Part shown: one piece after another, positions 17,764-26,616 of the stretch
How positions within the stretch are numbered: position 1 is the first letter of the stretch
Layout: the number at the start of each line of letters is the position of its first letter
Source of the DNA: Pricia antarctica
GTDB lineage: Bacteria > Bacteroidota > Bacteroidia > Flavobacteriales > Flavobacteriaceae
NCBI RefSeq assembly: GCF_900101815.1
Contig: NZ_FNAO01000004.1
Span: 248,001 to 312,000, forward strand
Length of the DNA: 64,000 nt
Reading direction: 5' to 3'
The notes under the pieces: generated by a model
Told to the model about the DNA's origin: nothing
Databases searched by the model: none
Seen by the model: the letters and a program-made list of their open reading frames with translations, nothing else
Program-made: the position numbers and the translations under genes

Positions 17764-19161
17764 ATGAATTCAAACAGAAGAAATTTCCTTAAAAAAACTT
17801 CATTAGTAGGGGCGGGAATAGCCTTTACGCCAAGTATTTCAAAAGCGAACATGTTTTCCCAACATCGGGTTTCCAGCGCGCAATATATGGGTGGATTCGT
17901 AGCCCCAAAGTTAGATACCGTCCGTTTTGCCTTTATCGGTGTCGGTTCCCGTGGATCTGGCCATGCGAAACAGATTGCTTCCATCGAGGGTACCGAAATC
18001 GTTGCTATTTCAGATCTCTACGAAGATTTGGCAAAAAAGTCCGAAGAAGCCTGTAAAGAACTGGGTAAAGGACAAAGGCATAAAAAAATAAAATTGTACA
18101 CGAACGGGGAGAACGATTGGAAAAAAATGCTCGAAGAGCAAAAACCGGATGCCGTAATCATTGCCACGCCTTGGGAATTGCATGCGCCCATGGCCATTGG
18201 CGCCATGAACGCGGGAACCCATGCGTTTGTCGAAGTACCTTTGGCCCTTACAGTGGAAGAAATGTGGCAGTTGGTCGACGTTTCGGAAAAGACCAAGAAA
18301 CACTGCATGATGATGGAAAATGTCAACTACGGTCGTGAAGAGCTATTGTATCTTAATATGTGCCGACAGGGTGTAATCGGTGAACTACTGCATGGTGAAG
18401 CGGCCTATATTCATGAACTAAGGTCGCAAATGGAAGATGTCGATCGCGGCACCGGATCATGGCGAACCCCACATTATGCACATCGCAATGGTAATCTGTA
18501 TCCTACGCATGGCTTGGGGCCTGTTGCCCAATATATGAATATCGCCAGGGGAGAAGATAATTTTAAGTTTATGAATTCCTTTTCATCCCCGGCCAAGGGT
18601 CGTCAGTTATACGCGGAAAAGAACTTTCCCGCGGATCACAAATGGAATCAATTGGATTTTAAAGGTGGGGATATCAATACGTCCATCATAAAAACCGAAA
18701 TGGGCCGAACCATCATGGTGCAATGGGACGAGACCAGTCCGCGGCCGTATACCAGACATAACCTGATTCAAGGAACCAAAGGCGCTTTGGCCGGATTCCC
18801 TAATCGGGTGGCCCTGGAAGGTGGTATAGAAGGGGTCACGGAAAACCATCATGAGTGGGCCGAAGGTGACGGTCTGCAGAAAATCTTTGAAAAATATGAG
18901 CATCCACTATACAAACGTCTCGGCGAACTCGCTACAAAAATGGGCGGTCATGGCGGAATGGATTTCATGATGCTCTATCGTATTGTGGAATGTTTACGAA
19001 AAGGAGAACCGTTAGATCAGAACCTATATGAAGGTTGTCTTTGGAGTGCGGTCGGGCCTTTGAGCGAAGCCTCGGTCGCAGCGAACGGCGCCCCACAAGA
19101 ATTTCCGGATTTTACCAGAGGTTCATGGAAAAAGACTGATGCACTGGCGATTGTAGATTGA
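17764..19161 (+). CDS. Tat-exported Gfo/Idh/MocA oxidoreductase, GH109-like
   Basis: This protein of about 465 residues begins with a twin-arginine signal (NSNRRNFLKKTSLVGAG), then an NAD-binding Rossmann domain (FAFIGVGSRGSGHAKQ) and a Gfo/Idh/MocA C-terminal domain. The segments YPTHGLGP, NRNG-like RNGNLYPTHG, GHGGMDF and PLSEASVAANG match the GH109 alpha-N-acetylgalactosaminidase group, which uses bound NAD and includes a His in YPTHG. It likely cleaves or modifies a glycan in the periplasm. The start at ATG 17764 was chosen because the Tat motif follows at once. It stands alone, with a strong terminator downstream. Confidence 0.85.
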   Translation: MNSNRRNFLKKTSLVGAGIAFTPSISKANMFSQHRVSSAQYMGGFVAPKLDTVRFAFIGVGSRGSGHAKQIASIEGTEIVAISDLYEDLAKKSEEACKELGKGQRHKKIKLYTNGENDWKKMLEEQKPDAVIIATPWELHAPMAIGAMNAGTHAFVEVPLALTVEEMWQLVDVSEKTKKHCMMMENVNYGREELLYLNMCRQGVIGELLHGEAAYIHELRSQMEDVDRGTGSWRTPHYAHRNGNLYPTHGLGPVAQYMNIARGEDNFKFMNSFSSPAKGRQLYAEKNFPADHKWNQLDFKGGDINTSIIKTEMGRTIMVQWDETSPRPYTRHNLIQGTKGALAGFPNRVALEGGIEGVTENHHEWAEGDGLQKIFEKYEHPLYKRLGELATKMGGHGGMDFMMLYRIVECLRKGEPLDQNLYEGCLWSAVGPLSEASVAANGAPQEFPDFTRGSWKKTDALAIVD

Positions 19162-19177
19162 TGTATTAAATACCCAA

Positions 19178-19210
19178 AAAAATGGATTGGCCCAGCGTCG
19201 ATCCATTTTT
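19178..19210 (+). terminator. Rho-independent terminator after the GH109-like gene
   Basis: AAAAATGGAT (19178-19187) and ATCCATTTTT (19201-19210) form a perfect 10-bp stem with a 13-base loop. The 3' arm ends in a T run. Confidence 0.75.
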
Positions 19211-19287
19211 GTTTAAAGATTTACTTAGAACCGTTAACATTTCCTAAAAATAGCGGTCATCACAGCGAATTGTCCTAATTTTATATA

Positions 19288-20448
19288 ATGGCAATGAACA
19301 CAAGACAAGGGTTTCGGTTTTCGACGTATGAAGCACCGAATCAAACTCCCTTCGAAAAACTTTTCGATATTTTTCAGGAACTCATCACCCATACTTCGGG
19401 CGATTTTGACGAGGCCATCGATTGGCTGCGCGAGCTGGACAAGGAGTATGAACTCACCAACGACGAATATACCATAGATGATTTTATAGAGGAACTGAAA
19501 GCGAAAGGATATATCCGTGAGGAGTTTGAGGATGGCGGTGGACAAATGGGTGAAGATGGCGAGGAAGGTGATGGCAATGGAAAAGGAAGTATTTCCATTA
19601 CCGCCAAGATGGAACGTATTATCCGCCAACGGGCGTTGGACCAGATTTTCGGAAAACTCAAACGAAGCGGTGCCGGCAATCACAAAACTGGAAAATCGGG
19701 ACAAGGCGATGAACATACCGGAGATTTACGTGAATACCGCTATGGTGACGGGCTAGAACATATATCCATGACCGATAGCTTAAAAAATGCCCAAGTAAAT
19801 CACGGAATCGGCAATTTTAACCTCAGTGAGGAAGATTTAGTGGTTGAAGACACACAGTATAAGGCACAGATGAGTACCGTGCTTATGATAGATATCAGCC
19901 ATAGTATGATTCTCTATGGCGAGGACCGGATCACGCCGGCCAAAAAAGTGGCCATGGCTCTTGCCGAACTGATCACTACCCGCTATCCGAAGGATACGTT
20001 GGATATTTTGGTCTTTGGTAACGACGCCTGGCCTATTCCCATTAAAGACCTGCCCTACCTGAAAGTGGGCCCGTATCATACCAATACGGTAGCTGGATTA
20101 CAATTGGCCATGGATATGCTCCGTCGAAAACGAAACACCAACAAACAAATTTTTATGATTACCGATGGTAAGCCTAGTTGTTTAAGGCTTCCCGATGGTA
20201 CGTATTATAAAAACAGCGTCGGATTGGACGATTATATTGTTGAAAAATGTTATAACATGGCCCGTCAGGCCCGTAAGTTGCATATTCCCATAACCACTTT
20301 TATGATTGCCCAAGATCCCTATTTGATGCAATTCATCCGTCATTTCACGGAAGCCAACAAAGGCAAAGCATTTTTCACGGGATTAAAGGGATTGGGCGAA
20401 ATGATTTTTGAGGACTATGAATCGAATCGCAGGAAAAAGTTAAAATAA
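19288..20448 (+). CDS. VWA-domain protein paired with a MoxR-like ATPase
   Basis: This 386-residue soluble protein has an acidic N-terminal region (FEDGGGQMGEDGEEGDGNG) and a C-terminal von Willebrand A domain with a complete MIDAS start DISHS at residue 202 and MITDGKPS further on. No signal or membrane segment is seen. It precedes a magnesium-chelatase-like AAA+ gene by 114 bp. VWA plus MoxR/ChlI ATPase pairs commonly act as metal-insertion or complex-assembly chaperones, but the client is unknown here. ATG at 19294 is an alternative start. Confidence 0.85.
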   Translation: MAMNTRQGFRFSTYEAPNQTPFEKLFDIFQELITHTSGDFDEAIDWLRELDKEYELTNDEYTIDDFIEELKAKGYIREEFEDGGGQMGEDGEEGDGNGKGSISITAKMERIIRQRALDQIFGKLKRSGAGNHKTGKSGQGDEHTGDLREYRYGDGLEHISMTDSLKNAQVNHGIGNFNLSEEDLVVEDTQYKAQMSTVLMIDISHSMILYGEDRITPAKKVAMALAELITTRYPKDTLDILVFGNDAWPIPIKDLPYLKVGPYHTNTVAGLQLAMDMLRRKRNTNKQIFMITDGKPSCLRLPDGTYYKNSVGLDDYIVEKCYNMARQARKLHIPITTFMIAQDPYLMQFIRHFTEANKGKAFFTGLKGLGEMIFEDYESNRRKKLK

Positions 20449-20472
20449 AATACCAAGTATAAAAAGAGATCC

Positions 20473-20536
20473 AAGAGCAAGGAACAAAGACTGAAGACTA
20501 ACTTTTTTAATCGTGTTAGTCCTGCCTCTTGTTCTT
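20473..20536 (+). other. Imperfect hairpin between the VWA and AAA genes
   Basis: GACTAAC (20496-20502) pairs with GTTAGTC (20515-20521), and AAGAGCAAG (20473-20481) pairs with CTTGTTCTT (20528-20536) with one G-T wobble. This gives a two-part stem in the 114-bp gap, possibly a processing site or partial terminator. Confidence 0.4.
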
Positions 20537-20562
20537 AATTGCTTATATCTCACGCTAAAACT

Positions 20563-22032
20563 ATGAATTTGAACCACAAAAAAATTAAAACCCTCGGCGA
20601 ATTAAAGGCTGCGGGCTATCAAAGCAAAAGTATAAAAGACGAACTCCGCGAAAACCTTCGGGAGAAAATCAAAAATGGCGATGAAACCTTCCAAGGTGTA
20701 TGGGGCTATGAAGATTCTGTAATTCCAGAATTGGAGCGTGCCATTTTATCACGGCACAATATCAATTTACTCGGACTTCGTGGACAGGCAAAAACCCGCT
20801 TGGCACGGCTAATGGTCCATCTGTTAGACGAATGGATTCCCTTTGTAGAAGGTTCCGAAATCAACGATGATCCCTTAAAACCGATGTCAAGATATTCCAG
20901 GGAGTTGATTAAGGAAAAAGGGGACGATACCCCGATTTCTTGGTTGCACCGAGAAGAACGCTTTTATGAAAAACTGGCCACCCCTGATGTTACCGTGGCG
21001 GATTTGATCGGAGATGTCGATCCCATAAAAGCGGCCAACCTCAAATTGTCCTATGCCGATGACCGAGTGATCCATTTCGGAATGATTCCCCGTGCGAATC
21101 GTTGTATTTTTGTTATCAACGAGCTGCCCGATTTACAGGCCCGAATCCAAGTTTCCCTATTCAATATTTTAGAGGAAGGTGATATTCAAATCCGTGGTTT
21201 CAAGTTGCGATTGCCCTTGGATATCCAATTCGTATTCACCGCCAACCCCGAGGATTATACCAATCGAGGAAGCATCGTAACTCCACTAAAAGATAGAATA
21301 GGCTCGCAAATTTTGACGCATTATCCCGATGATATAGTGACCGCACGTAAAATCACCGAACAAGAATCGAAATTGGACAAACGCCAAACCGATGCCGTTT
21401 ATGTACCGGACATCGCTAAGGATCTTCTAGAACAGATAAGTTTCGAGGCCCGTAACAGTGAATATGTAGATGCGAAAAGTGGCGTTAGCGCCCGTACGAG
21501 TATTTCCGCTTTTGAAAACCTGTTGAGTACTGCCGAAAGAAGGGCACTACTGAACGGTGCCGAAAAAACCATGGTCCGATTGAGCGATTTTGTGGGTGTA
21601 GTTCCGGCCATCACGGGGAAGATTGAATTGGTCTATGAAGGAGAGCAGGAAGGTGCCGATGCCGTTGCCGCCATCCTAATCGATGATGCGGTGAAGTCTC
21701 TTTTCCCGGAATATTTTCCGAAAATAGAAAAACTTAAAAAGAAAGACGCAGAAACCCCGTACGATGAACTGGTACATTGGTTTTTTCAAGGAGAAGGTTT
21801 CGAGCTCTTGGATGACTTTACCGACGAGGAATACAAACGGGCATTAGATCGTATTCCACAATTGAATCAACTGATCAAGCAATATCAGCCCGATTTTCCG
21901 GAAGCAGATGTATATTTCTTAAAGGAATTGTTGTTGTGGGGATTAGTGGCCCATAAAAAATTGAGCAAGAACCGCTTTTCAGAGGGATATCAGTTCAAGG
22001 ATTTGTACGGGAGTTTTATTAGCGGGCTTTGA
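20563..22032 (+). CDS. MoxR/magnesium chelatase-like AAA+ ATPase
   Basis: This 489-residue AAA+ protein has Walker A GLRGQAKT at residues 71-78, Walker B-like CIFVINELPDL, a sensor segment FTANPEDYTNRG, and the ChlI-type insertion PLKDRIGSQI. It resembles magnesium chelatase subunit I and MoxR proteins, which remodel complexes together with a VWA partner. The upstream gene encodes such a partner. The flavobacterial context lacks chlorophyll genes, so chelation is unlikely. ATG 20563 was chosen over 20539 because the earlier start adds only eight unmatched residues. Confidence 0.88.
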   Translation: MNLNHKKIKTLGELKAAGYQSKSIKDELRENLREKIKNGDETFQGVWGYEDSVIPELERAILSRHNINLLGLRGQAKTRLARLMVHLLDEWIPFVEGSEINDDPLKPMSRYSRELIKEKGDDTPISWLHREERFYEKLATPDVTVADLIGDVDPIKAANLKLSYADDRVIHFGMIPRANRCIFVINELPDLQARIQVSLFNILEEGDIQIRGFKLRLPLDIQFVFTANPEDYTNRGSIVTPLKDRIGSQILTHYPDDIVTARKITEQESKLDKRQTDAVYVPDIAKDLLEQISFEARNSEYVDAKSGVSARTSISAFENLLSTAERRALLNGAEKTMVRLSDFVGVVPAITGKIELVYEGEQEGADAVAAILIDDAVKSLFPEYFPKIEKLKKKDAETPYDELVHWFFQGEGFELLDDFTDEEYKRALDRIPQLNQLIKQYQPDFPEADVYFLKELLLWGLVAHKKLSKNRFSEGYQFKDLYGSFISGL

Positions 22033-22178
22033 TTTAGAATGAACTTTTTATTAGAAATTTTTCTGTATTAAAAGCCCTTCATTAAAAACCTTAGAAACAA
22101 TTTTCTCGAATTATCAAAGTGAGTATCGAGGCCACTTTCCCAAAAGTTCCTATCAATTTGACAAAGAGAGCATTAAGC

Positions 22179-22206
22179 AAAAACCCGGCTGTTTGGCCGG
22201 GTTTTT
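22179..22206. terminator. Bidirectional Rho-independent terminator
   Basis: AAAAACCCGGC (22179-22189) and GCCGGGTTTTT (22196-22206) form a perfect 11-bp stem with a six-base loop. It serves the AAA gene on the plus strand and the convergent membrane-protein gene on the minus strand. Confidence 0.85.
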
Positions 22207-22225
22207 AATGCGGTATACTTTTGTT

Positions 22226-22708
22226 TCACTCCCAAGTATCGACATGCTGGTTCATATCATCAAATTTGTATTCGCCGACCATTTCTTTACGGTAATGGAT
22301 GGCCAATATCGTTAATACCAAAAGAAGTAGGTGTAAGACAAAAATTGAAATACCCAACGGCAGAAAAGTAGCGGGCACGACATAATTTACGAATTCACTG
22401 TAAGAAGTAAGTGTGGACAAGATCTCGGAGGTTTTGAAGACATAGATTAAAAATGCGCCATAGAGCATATACTCTATATTTCGCATAAGGGGATCTGTCA
22501 ATTCATCTTCTTCTATCTTAAATTTTAAGACGTATAAAAAGGTGAAATGAATCAAAGTAGTCACCGGAAATAAATAATTATCGGGCTTTAATAAATAAAA
22601 ATTATTCGTGTACAGACCGTAAAAATCAAAAATAATAAGCAGTACCAGTACCGCGATGGAAAGATAAATAGTGCTTTTCCATGACAGGATTTTAAAAATG
22701 GATTTCAT
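22226..22708 (-). CDS. Hypothetical membrane protein, four predicted helices
   Basis: This protein of about 160 residues has four hydrophobic segments: near residues 10-30, 44-60, 80-100 and 125-150. It ends in a charged tail rich in Asp and Glu. I do not recognise the family. ATG 22708 was chosen because the first membrane helix follows directly. An ATG at 22735 would add nine residues. It is encoded convergently to the AAA gene with a shared terminator. No functional motif is visible. Confidence 0.65.
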   Translation of the reverse strand: MKSIFKILSWKSTIYLSIAVLVLLIIFDFYGLYTNNFYLLKPDNYLFPVTTLIHFTFLYVLKFKIEEDELTDPLMRNIEYMLYGAFLIYVFKTSEILSTLTSYSEFVNYVVPATFLPLGISIFVLHLLLLVLTILAIHYRKEMVGEYKFDDMNQHVDTWE

Positions 22709-23051
22709 AACAGTAATTTTCTGGGATTGGGACAAAATCGATTTAATGGATTCCGTTAAGCTAAAAACGGTATTATGTTACCCTTTATTTAAAAAACTCG
22801 ATAAACCGCAGATTTTGTAGTCAGGTTCTTAAAATTCGATCAGAAAATACCGAATTTTCCTTCCAGCTAAACATTATAAAATTAAAATCATCGGTAATGA
22901 AAAGGGTTTGCGGTCTCCGACAATTTAAAGTCAATATTACTTGGTGAGCCGTATAATCCTATTTAGTGTGGCTTCTTTTGCTACTTTTGTTTTGTTAGGC
23001 TTTGGCATTTTAAACATGGAAAAATGCTAGCTTCACACCCAATTAGAAAAT
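22709..23051. other. Divergent intergenic region with a candidate promoter
   Basis: No gene is seen in these 343 bases. AAAATTCG (22831-22838) and CGAATTTT (22851-22858) form a small inverted repeat. TACTTTTG at 22982-22989 fits the Bacteroidetes -7 consensus and could drive the TruA-like gene, about 60 bases downstream. Confidence 0.4.
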
Positions 23052-23837
23052 ATGCGGCAAGCAACCCTTTCATACTTAATACGTACTCAATATTTAGGGT
23101 TTCGCTACAGTGGATGGCAAATACAGCCTGGGCAACGTACCGTTGAAGGTATGCTGTCAAAAACTTTGAAGTTTATTTTACCGGGCGAACCCTTCAAAAT
23201 TCTTGCTGCCGGCAGAACGGATGCCAAAGTTTCTGCATTGGATATGGCGTTTGAACTTTTTTTGGACGCTGCCTTGGAGAATATGCCAAACTTCCTCGAA
23301 CTTTTTAATTTGAACCTTCCTCCGGATATCCGAGTCTTGTCCATCGCTCCAATATCCCAAAAATTGAATATTATCAAGGATGCAAAAACGAAGGAATATG
23401 TGTACCTGTTTTCCTATGGTGAAAAAAACCATCCGTTCTGTGCTCCTTTTTTGGCCCATATTCATGGTAATCTCGATATCTCTGTAATGAAAGAAGCGGC
23501 CCGGCTTTTCGAAGGTATCCACAATTTCTCCGCCTATACCGTAAAAGACCGCGGGAAGACCCAAACAACGCGCAGCATAACATCCTGTATGCTAAAACGT
23601 AATACCTTGCTAAGCGCTAATTTCTTTCCTAAGAAAAGTTACGCGCTGCATGTCGAAGGTGCCGGATTTATGCGCTACCAAGTGCGTATGATGATGGGGG
23701 CCCTTATTCAGTTGGGTAAAGCTGAGCTCACCCTATCCGATATAGAAGCTTCCCTTCAAGAACAACCTAACATACAGCTCACTTATATTGCACCCGGTTC
23801 CGGGCTGGTCTTGAACCGGTCGGAGTTTAGTATTTAA
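23052..23837 (+). CDS. TruA-family tRNA pseudouridine synthase, divergent
   Basis: This 261-residue protein belongs to the TruA pseudouridine synthases, which modify uridines 38-40 of the tRNA anticodon arm. The catalytic Asp motif reads AGRTDAKVSAL, where canonical TruA has GRTDAGVHA, so the segment after the Asp is altered. Other family segments remain: GFRYSGWQIQPGQRTVEG, EYVYLFSYG and GAGFMRYQVRMMMGAL. It may be a second, specialised TruA. RNA target is inferred only. It stands between a membrane-protein gene and corA. Confidence 0.82.
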   Translation: MRQATLSYLIRTQYLGFRYSGWQIQPGQRTVEGMLSKTLKFILPGEPFKILAAGRTDAKVSALDMAFELFLDAALENMPNFLELFNLNLPPDIRVLSIAPISQKLNIIKDAKTKEYVYLFSYGEKNHPFCAPFLAHIHGNLDISVMKEAARLFEGIHNFSAYTVKDRGKTQTTRSITSCMLKRNTLLSANFFPKKSYALHVEGAGFMRYQVRMMMGALIQLGKAELTLSDIEASLQEQPNIQLTYIAPGSGLVLNRSEFSI

Positions 23838-23936
23838 AGGGACAGCTTATCCAAAATTAAAACACAAACACCGTTCTAAATTTCTCTTAACTTTAGCATC
23901 ATAAAAACCCATTTATCTCTTAGAAACTCTAATCCC

Positions 23937-25028
23937 ATGCGAAAAAGAAAGAAAATCACTAGCATTATTCCGAAAATGCCTTCACGGTTCGCCAAAAAAA
24001 AGGGAAAGGCACCCGGTACCATTACCTATATGGGGCGCAGGGAAAATCTTGAAAGCGTTGTAAATATTCTAGAATACAATGAGAACGAGTTAAACGTACA
24101 CGCCCCGGCCAACATTGAAGAGATTGTAGCCCATAAAGGCCCGCCTATGATATCTTGGATAGATATTGTTGGGCTTAGCGATGAAGCGTTTATCGAAAAG
24201 GTGGGGAAGCGATTCGGATTGAACTCCCTAGTAATGGAAGATATCGTAAACACCCATCAACGCCCTAAGATCGATGAATATGAGCCCCATATTTTTGCCG
24301 TCTTTAAAATGCTATACATTAACGAAAATGGTGAGTTGATCGGGGAACATGTCGCCTTGGTGCTTTTGGAAAACTGCGTACTTGTTTTTCAGGAATTGGA
24401 GGATGACGTTTTTACGGGTGTCCGCGACCGGGTCAGTAAAATGGACGGCCGCATCCGTTCCCGAGGGGCTGACTACCTCTTCTTTGCCCTCTTAGATGCG
24501 GTAGTGGATAACTATTTTGCGGTGTTGGAATATCTAAACGATAAGATAGAAGTTTTAGAAGAAGCCATATATGCTGATCCCAGTCCCGAAGTGGCCCAAA
24601 AAATCCAGGAACTGAAAAAGGAGGTACTGCGGGTTAGGCGCTGGATTTATCCTGTTAAAGAATTGGTCAGCCGATTAATAGACACCGACCACCCATTAAT
24701 CGCCAAAGAGACTAAAGTCTTTCTTAGGGATGTACTGGACCATGCCATCGAAGTCAACGAGAGTATACAGATCTATCGCGAAATGTCGATGAGTCTTATG
24801 GAAATGTATATGAGCAACATGAGCAATAAAATGAACGAGGTGATGAAGGTGTTAACGATTATGGCGTCCATTTTCATACCCTTGACGTTTATTGCCGGCA
24901 TTTATGGGATGAATTTTGATCATATGCCCGAACTGCATTATGAAAATGGCTATTACGTGGTGTGGGGCGTGATGATTGCCCTAATTATTGGCATGATGAT
25001 TTATTTCAGAAGAAAGCACTGGATATAG
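23937..25028 (+). CDS. corA: CorA-type magnesium/cobalt transporter
   Basis: CorA is a pentameric inner-membrane channel for divalent cations. The 363-residue protein has a long soluble N-terminal domain with helical segments, then two C-terminal membrane helices. The signature GMN occurs in FIAGIYGMNFDHMPEL, including the following MPEL loop. It ends in basic residues (RRKHW). Length is in the normal range (about 310-370). A weak hairpin GACATG/CATGTC follows the stop. Confidence 0.95.
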   Translation: MRKRKKITSIIPKMPSRFAKKKGKAPGTITYMGRRENLESVVNILEYNENELNVHAPANIEEIVAHKGPPMISWIDIVGLSDEAFIEKVGKRFGLNSLVMEDIVNTHQRPKIDEYEPHIFAVFKMLYINENGELIGEHVALVLLENCVLVFQELEDDVFTGVRDRVSKMDGRIRSRGADYLFFALLDAVVDNYFAVLEYLNDKIEVLEEAIYADPSPEVAQKIQELKKEVLRVRRWIYPVKELVSRLIDTDHPLIAKETKVFLRDVLDHAIEVNESIQIYREMSMSLMEMYMSNMSNKMNEVMKVLTIMASIFIPLTFIAGIYGMNFDHMPELHYENGYYVVWGVMIALIIGMMIYFRRKHWI

Positions 25029-25131
25029 ACATGTAAAGTCATGTCTTTGCCCGGCCCATAATTTACCCAATTATTCACATGGCATTTTAATTTTCTGTTA
25101 CTTTGTTATCGAAACCAATAAAAGAAGTTAT

Positions 25132-25638
25132 ATGAAATCTATAGATGTATCGATGTTCGCTGTTGTACTTTTTTCAATGGGGTGCTTATATGCCCAAAAT
25201 CCGAATCGGGAACTTTCCCAGGAGACCACGGAAAAAAAATACGAAGTTTACGAAGAAGGCCAATTGGTCAAGAAATCGGTAAAGATCCATACCGTAATCC
25301 GACAGGATGTTCAGTTTGATACTGTGGTAGAAAACAAAATCGATGCCCGTAGAATTAACACGCCGAAGAAAATCTTTAAAACGGTAAGTATAGACAACGA
25401 TATGGACCCAGAGTACGACGAAACCATAAAATTCAGCTATGCCTCGGATGCAAAAAAGGATTTTCTAATCAACGTAAACGATGACGAGATATTCACGGCT
25501 TTGGAAAAAAGCAAGTATTTGAATGTCAAGGATAATAAGGATATGTCGGAGGAAAATCTGAACGAGATGATTGTAATTACCGGTGATGACGGAAAAGTAA
25601 TCCAATTAGAATTGGAGCAAAACGACCCGCAAGAATAA
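25132..25638 (+). CDS. Hypothetical exported protein
   Basis: This 168-residue protein has an N-terminal signal peptide (hydrophobic FAVVLFSMGCLYAQ, with cleavage likely after AQ). A charged, acidic mature part rich in Lys, Asp and Glu follows. A lipobox is not convincing, since the Cys is inside the hydrophobic core. I do not recognise a family, and no catalytic motif is visible. It lies between corA and the convergent cysM gene. Confidence 0.65.
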   Translation: MKSIDVSMFAVVLFSMGCLYAQNPNRELSQETTEKKYEVYEEGQLVKKSVKIHTVIRQDVQFDTVVENKIDARRINTPKKIFKTVSIDNDMDPEYDETIKFSYASDAKKDFLINVNDDEIFTALEKSKYLNVKDNKDMSEENLNEMIVITGDDGKVIQLELEQNDPQE

Positions 25639-25731
25639 GCCTTTGAATCACACCTAAGATTTTTGCCAACAATGATAAGCGCTTTTTCTGCCGGCGGAAC
25701 TTGTTTTGCGATTCAACGGCGGGCTAATTCT

Positions 25732-26616
25732 TTACACAAAAAGATCCGAAGAAAGATACCGATCCCCCCGGTCGCAAATGATGGAAACAATAATGCCACT
25801 TTCAAGCGTATCTGCCAATCGTAAGGCTGCCGCTGTTGCACCACCACTACTCATACCCGAAAAAATACTTTCCTGTTTGGCCAAGCGTTTTGCCATAGTG
25901 ATGGCCTCTTCTTGAGTGACTTCCAATATTTGATCGACTTTACTGGCATCGAATATCTTCGGTAAATATGCTGCAGGCCATTTTCGGATGCCGGGGATGC
26001 TGGAACCATCGGTAGGTTGCACCCCTACAATCTGAACATCCCTATTTTTCTCCTTGAGGTAGGTCGATGTGCCCATGATAGTGCCAGTGGTACCCATGGA
26101 GGATACAAAATGCGTCACCTTGCCTTCGGTATCCCGCCAGATTTCGGGGCCGGTCGATTTGTAATGGGCTTTCCAATTATCGTCGTTCGCGAATTGGTTG
26201 ATCATAATGCGACCCTCGTTTTTGACCTTGTCTTCCGCATAGTCCCTGGCCCCTTCGATACCCACATCAGCGGATGTCAAGGTAACTTTCGCACCATAAG
26301 CCCGCATGGTCTGCACCCTTTCCTTGGTGCTGTTTTCGGGCATTACGAGTTCAATGTTCAATCCGTAACTGCCGGCGATCATGGCCAAGGCGATACCCGT
26401 ATTGCCGCTTGTCGCTTCTATAAGTTTAGAATTTTTGTCGAAATCACCACGCTCCAATCCACTTTGAATCATGTTCAGTGCGGCACGGTCCTTTACGCTA
26501 CCGCCAGGGTTATGGCCTTCTAACTTAAACAATAAAGTAACATTGGGATTGGTGTTCAAAATACGGGATTCGACCAAGGGTGTATTACCGATGAGGTCGA
26601 GGATCGATTTAGACAT
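25732..26616 (-). CDS. cysM: Cysteine synthase B (O-acetylserine sulfhydrylase)
   Basis: CysM is a PLP enzyme that makes cysteine from O-acetylserine and a sulfur donor. The 294-residue protein has the PLP lysine in GGSVKDRAALNMI, the TSGNTGIALA loop, MPENSTKERVQTMRAYGAKV (a CysM-type stretch), and the phosphate-binding SSMGTTGTIMG. It is downstream of the serine acetyltransferase gene on the minus strand and overlaps it by eight bases, so both steps of cysteine synthesis are co-translated. Confidence 0.93.
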   Translation of the reverse strand: MSKSILDLIGNTPLVESRILNTNPNVTLLFKLEGHNPGGSVKDRAALNMIQSGLERGDFDKNSKLIEATSGNTGIALAMIAGSYGLNIELVMPENSTKERVQTMRAYGAKVTLTSADVGIEGARDYAEDKVKNEGRIMINQFANDDNWKAHYKSTGPEIWRDTEGKVTHFVSSMGTTGTIMGTSTYLKEKNRDVQIVGVQPTDGSSIPGIRKWPAAYLPKIFDASKVDQILEVTQEEAITMAKRLAKQESIFSGMSSGGATAAALRLADTLESGIIVSIICDRGDRYLSSDLFV

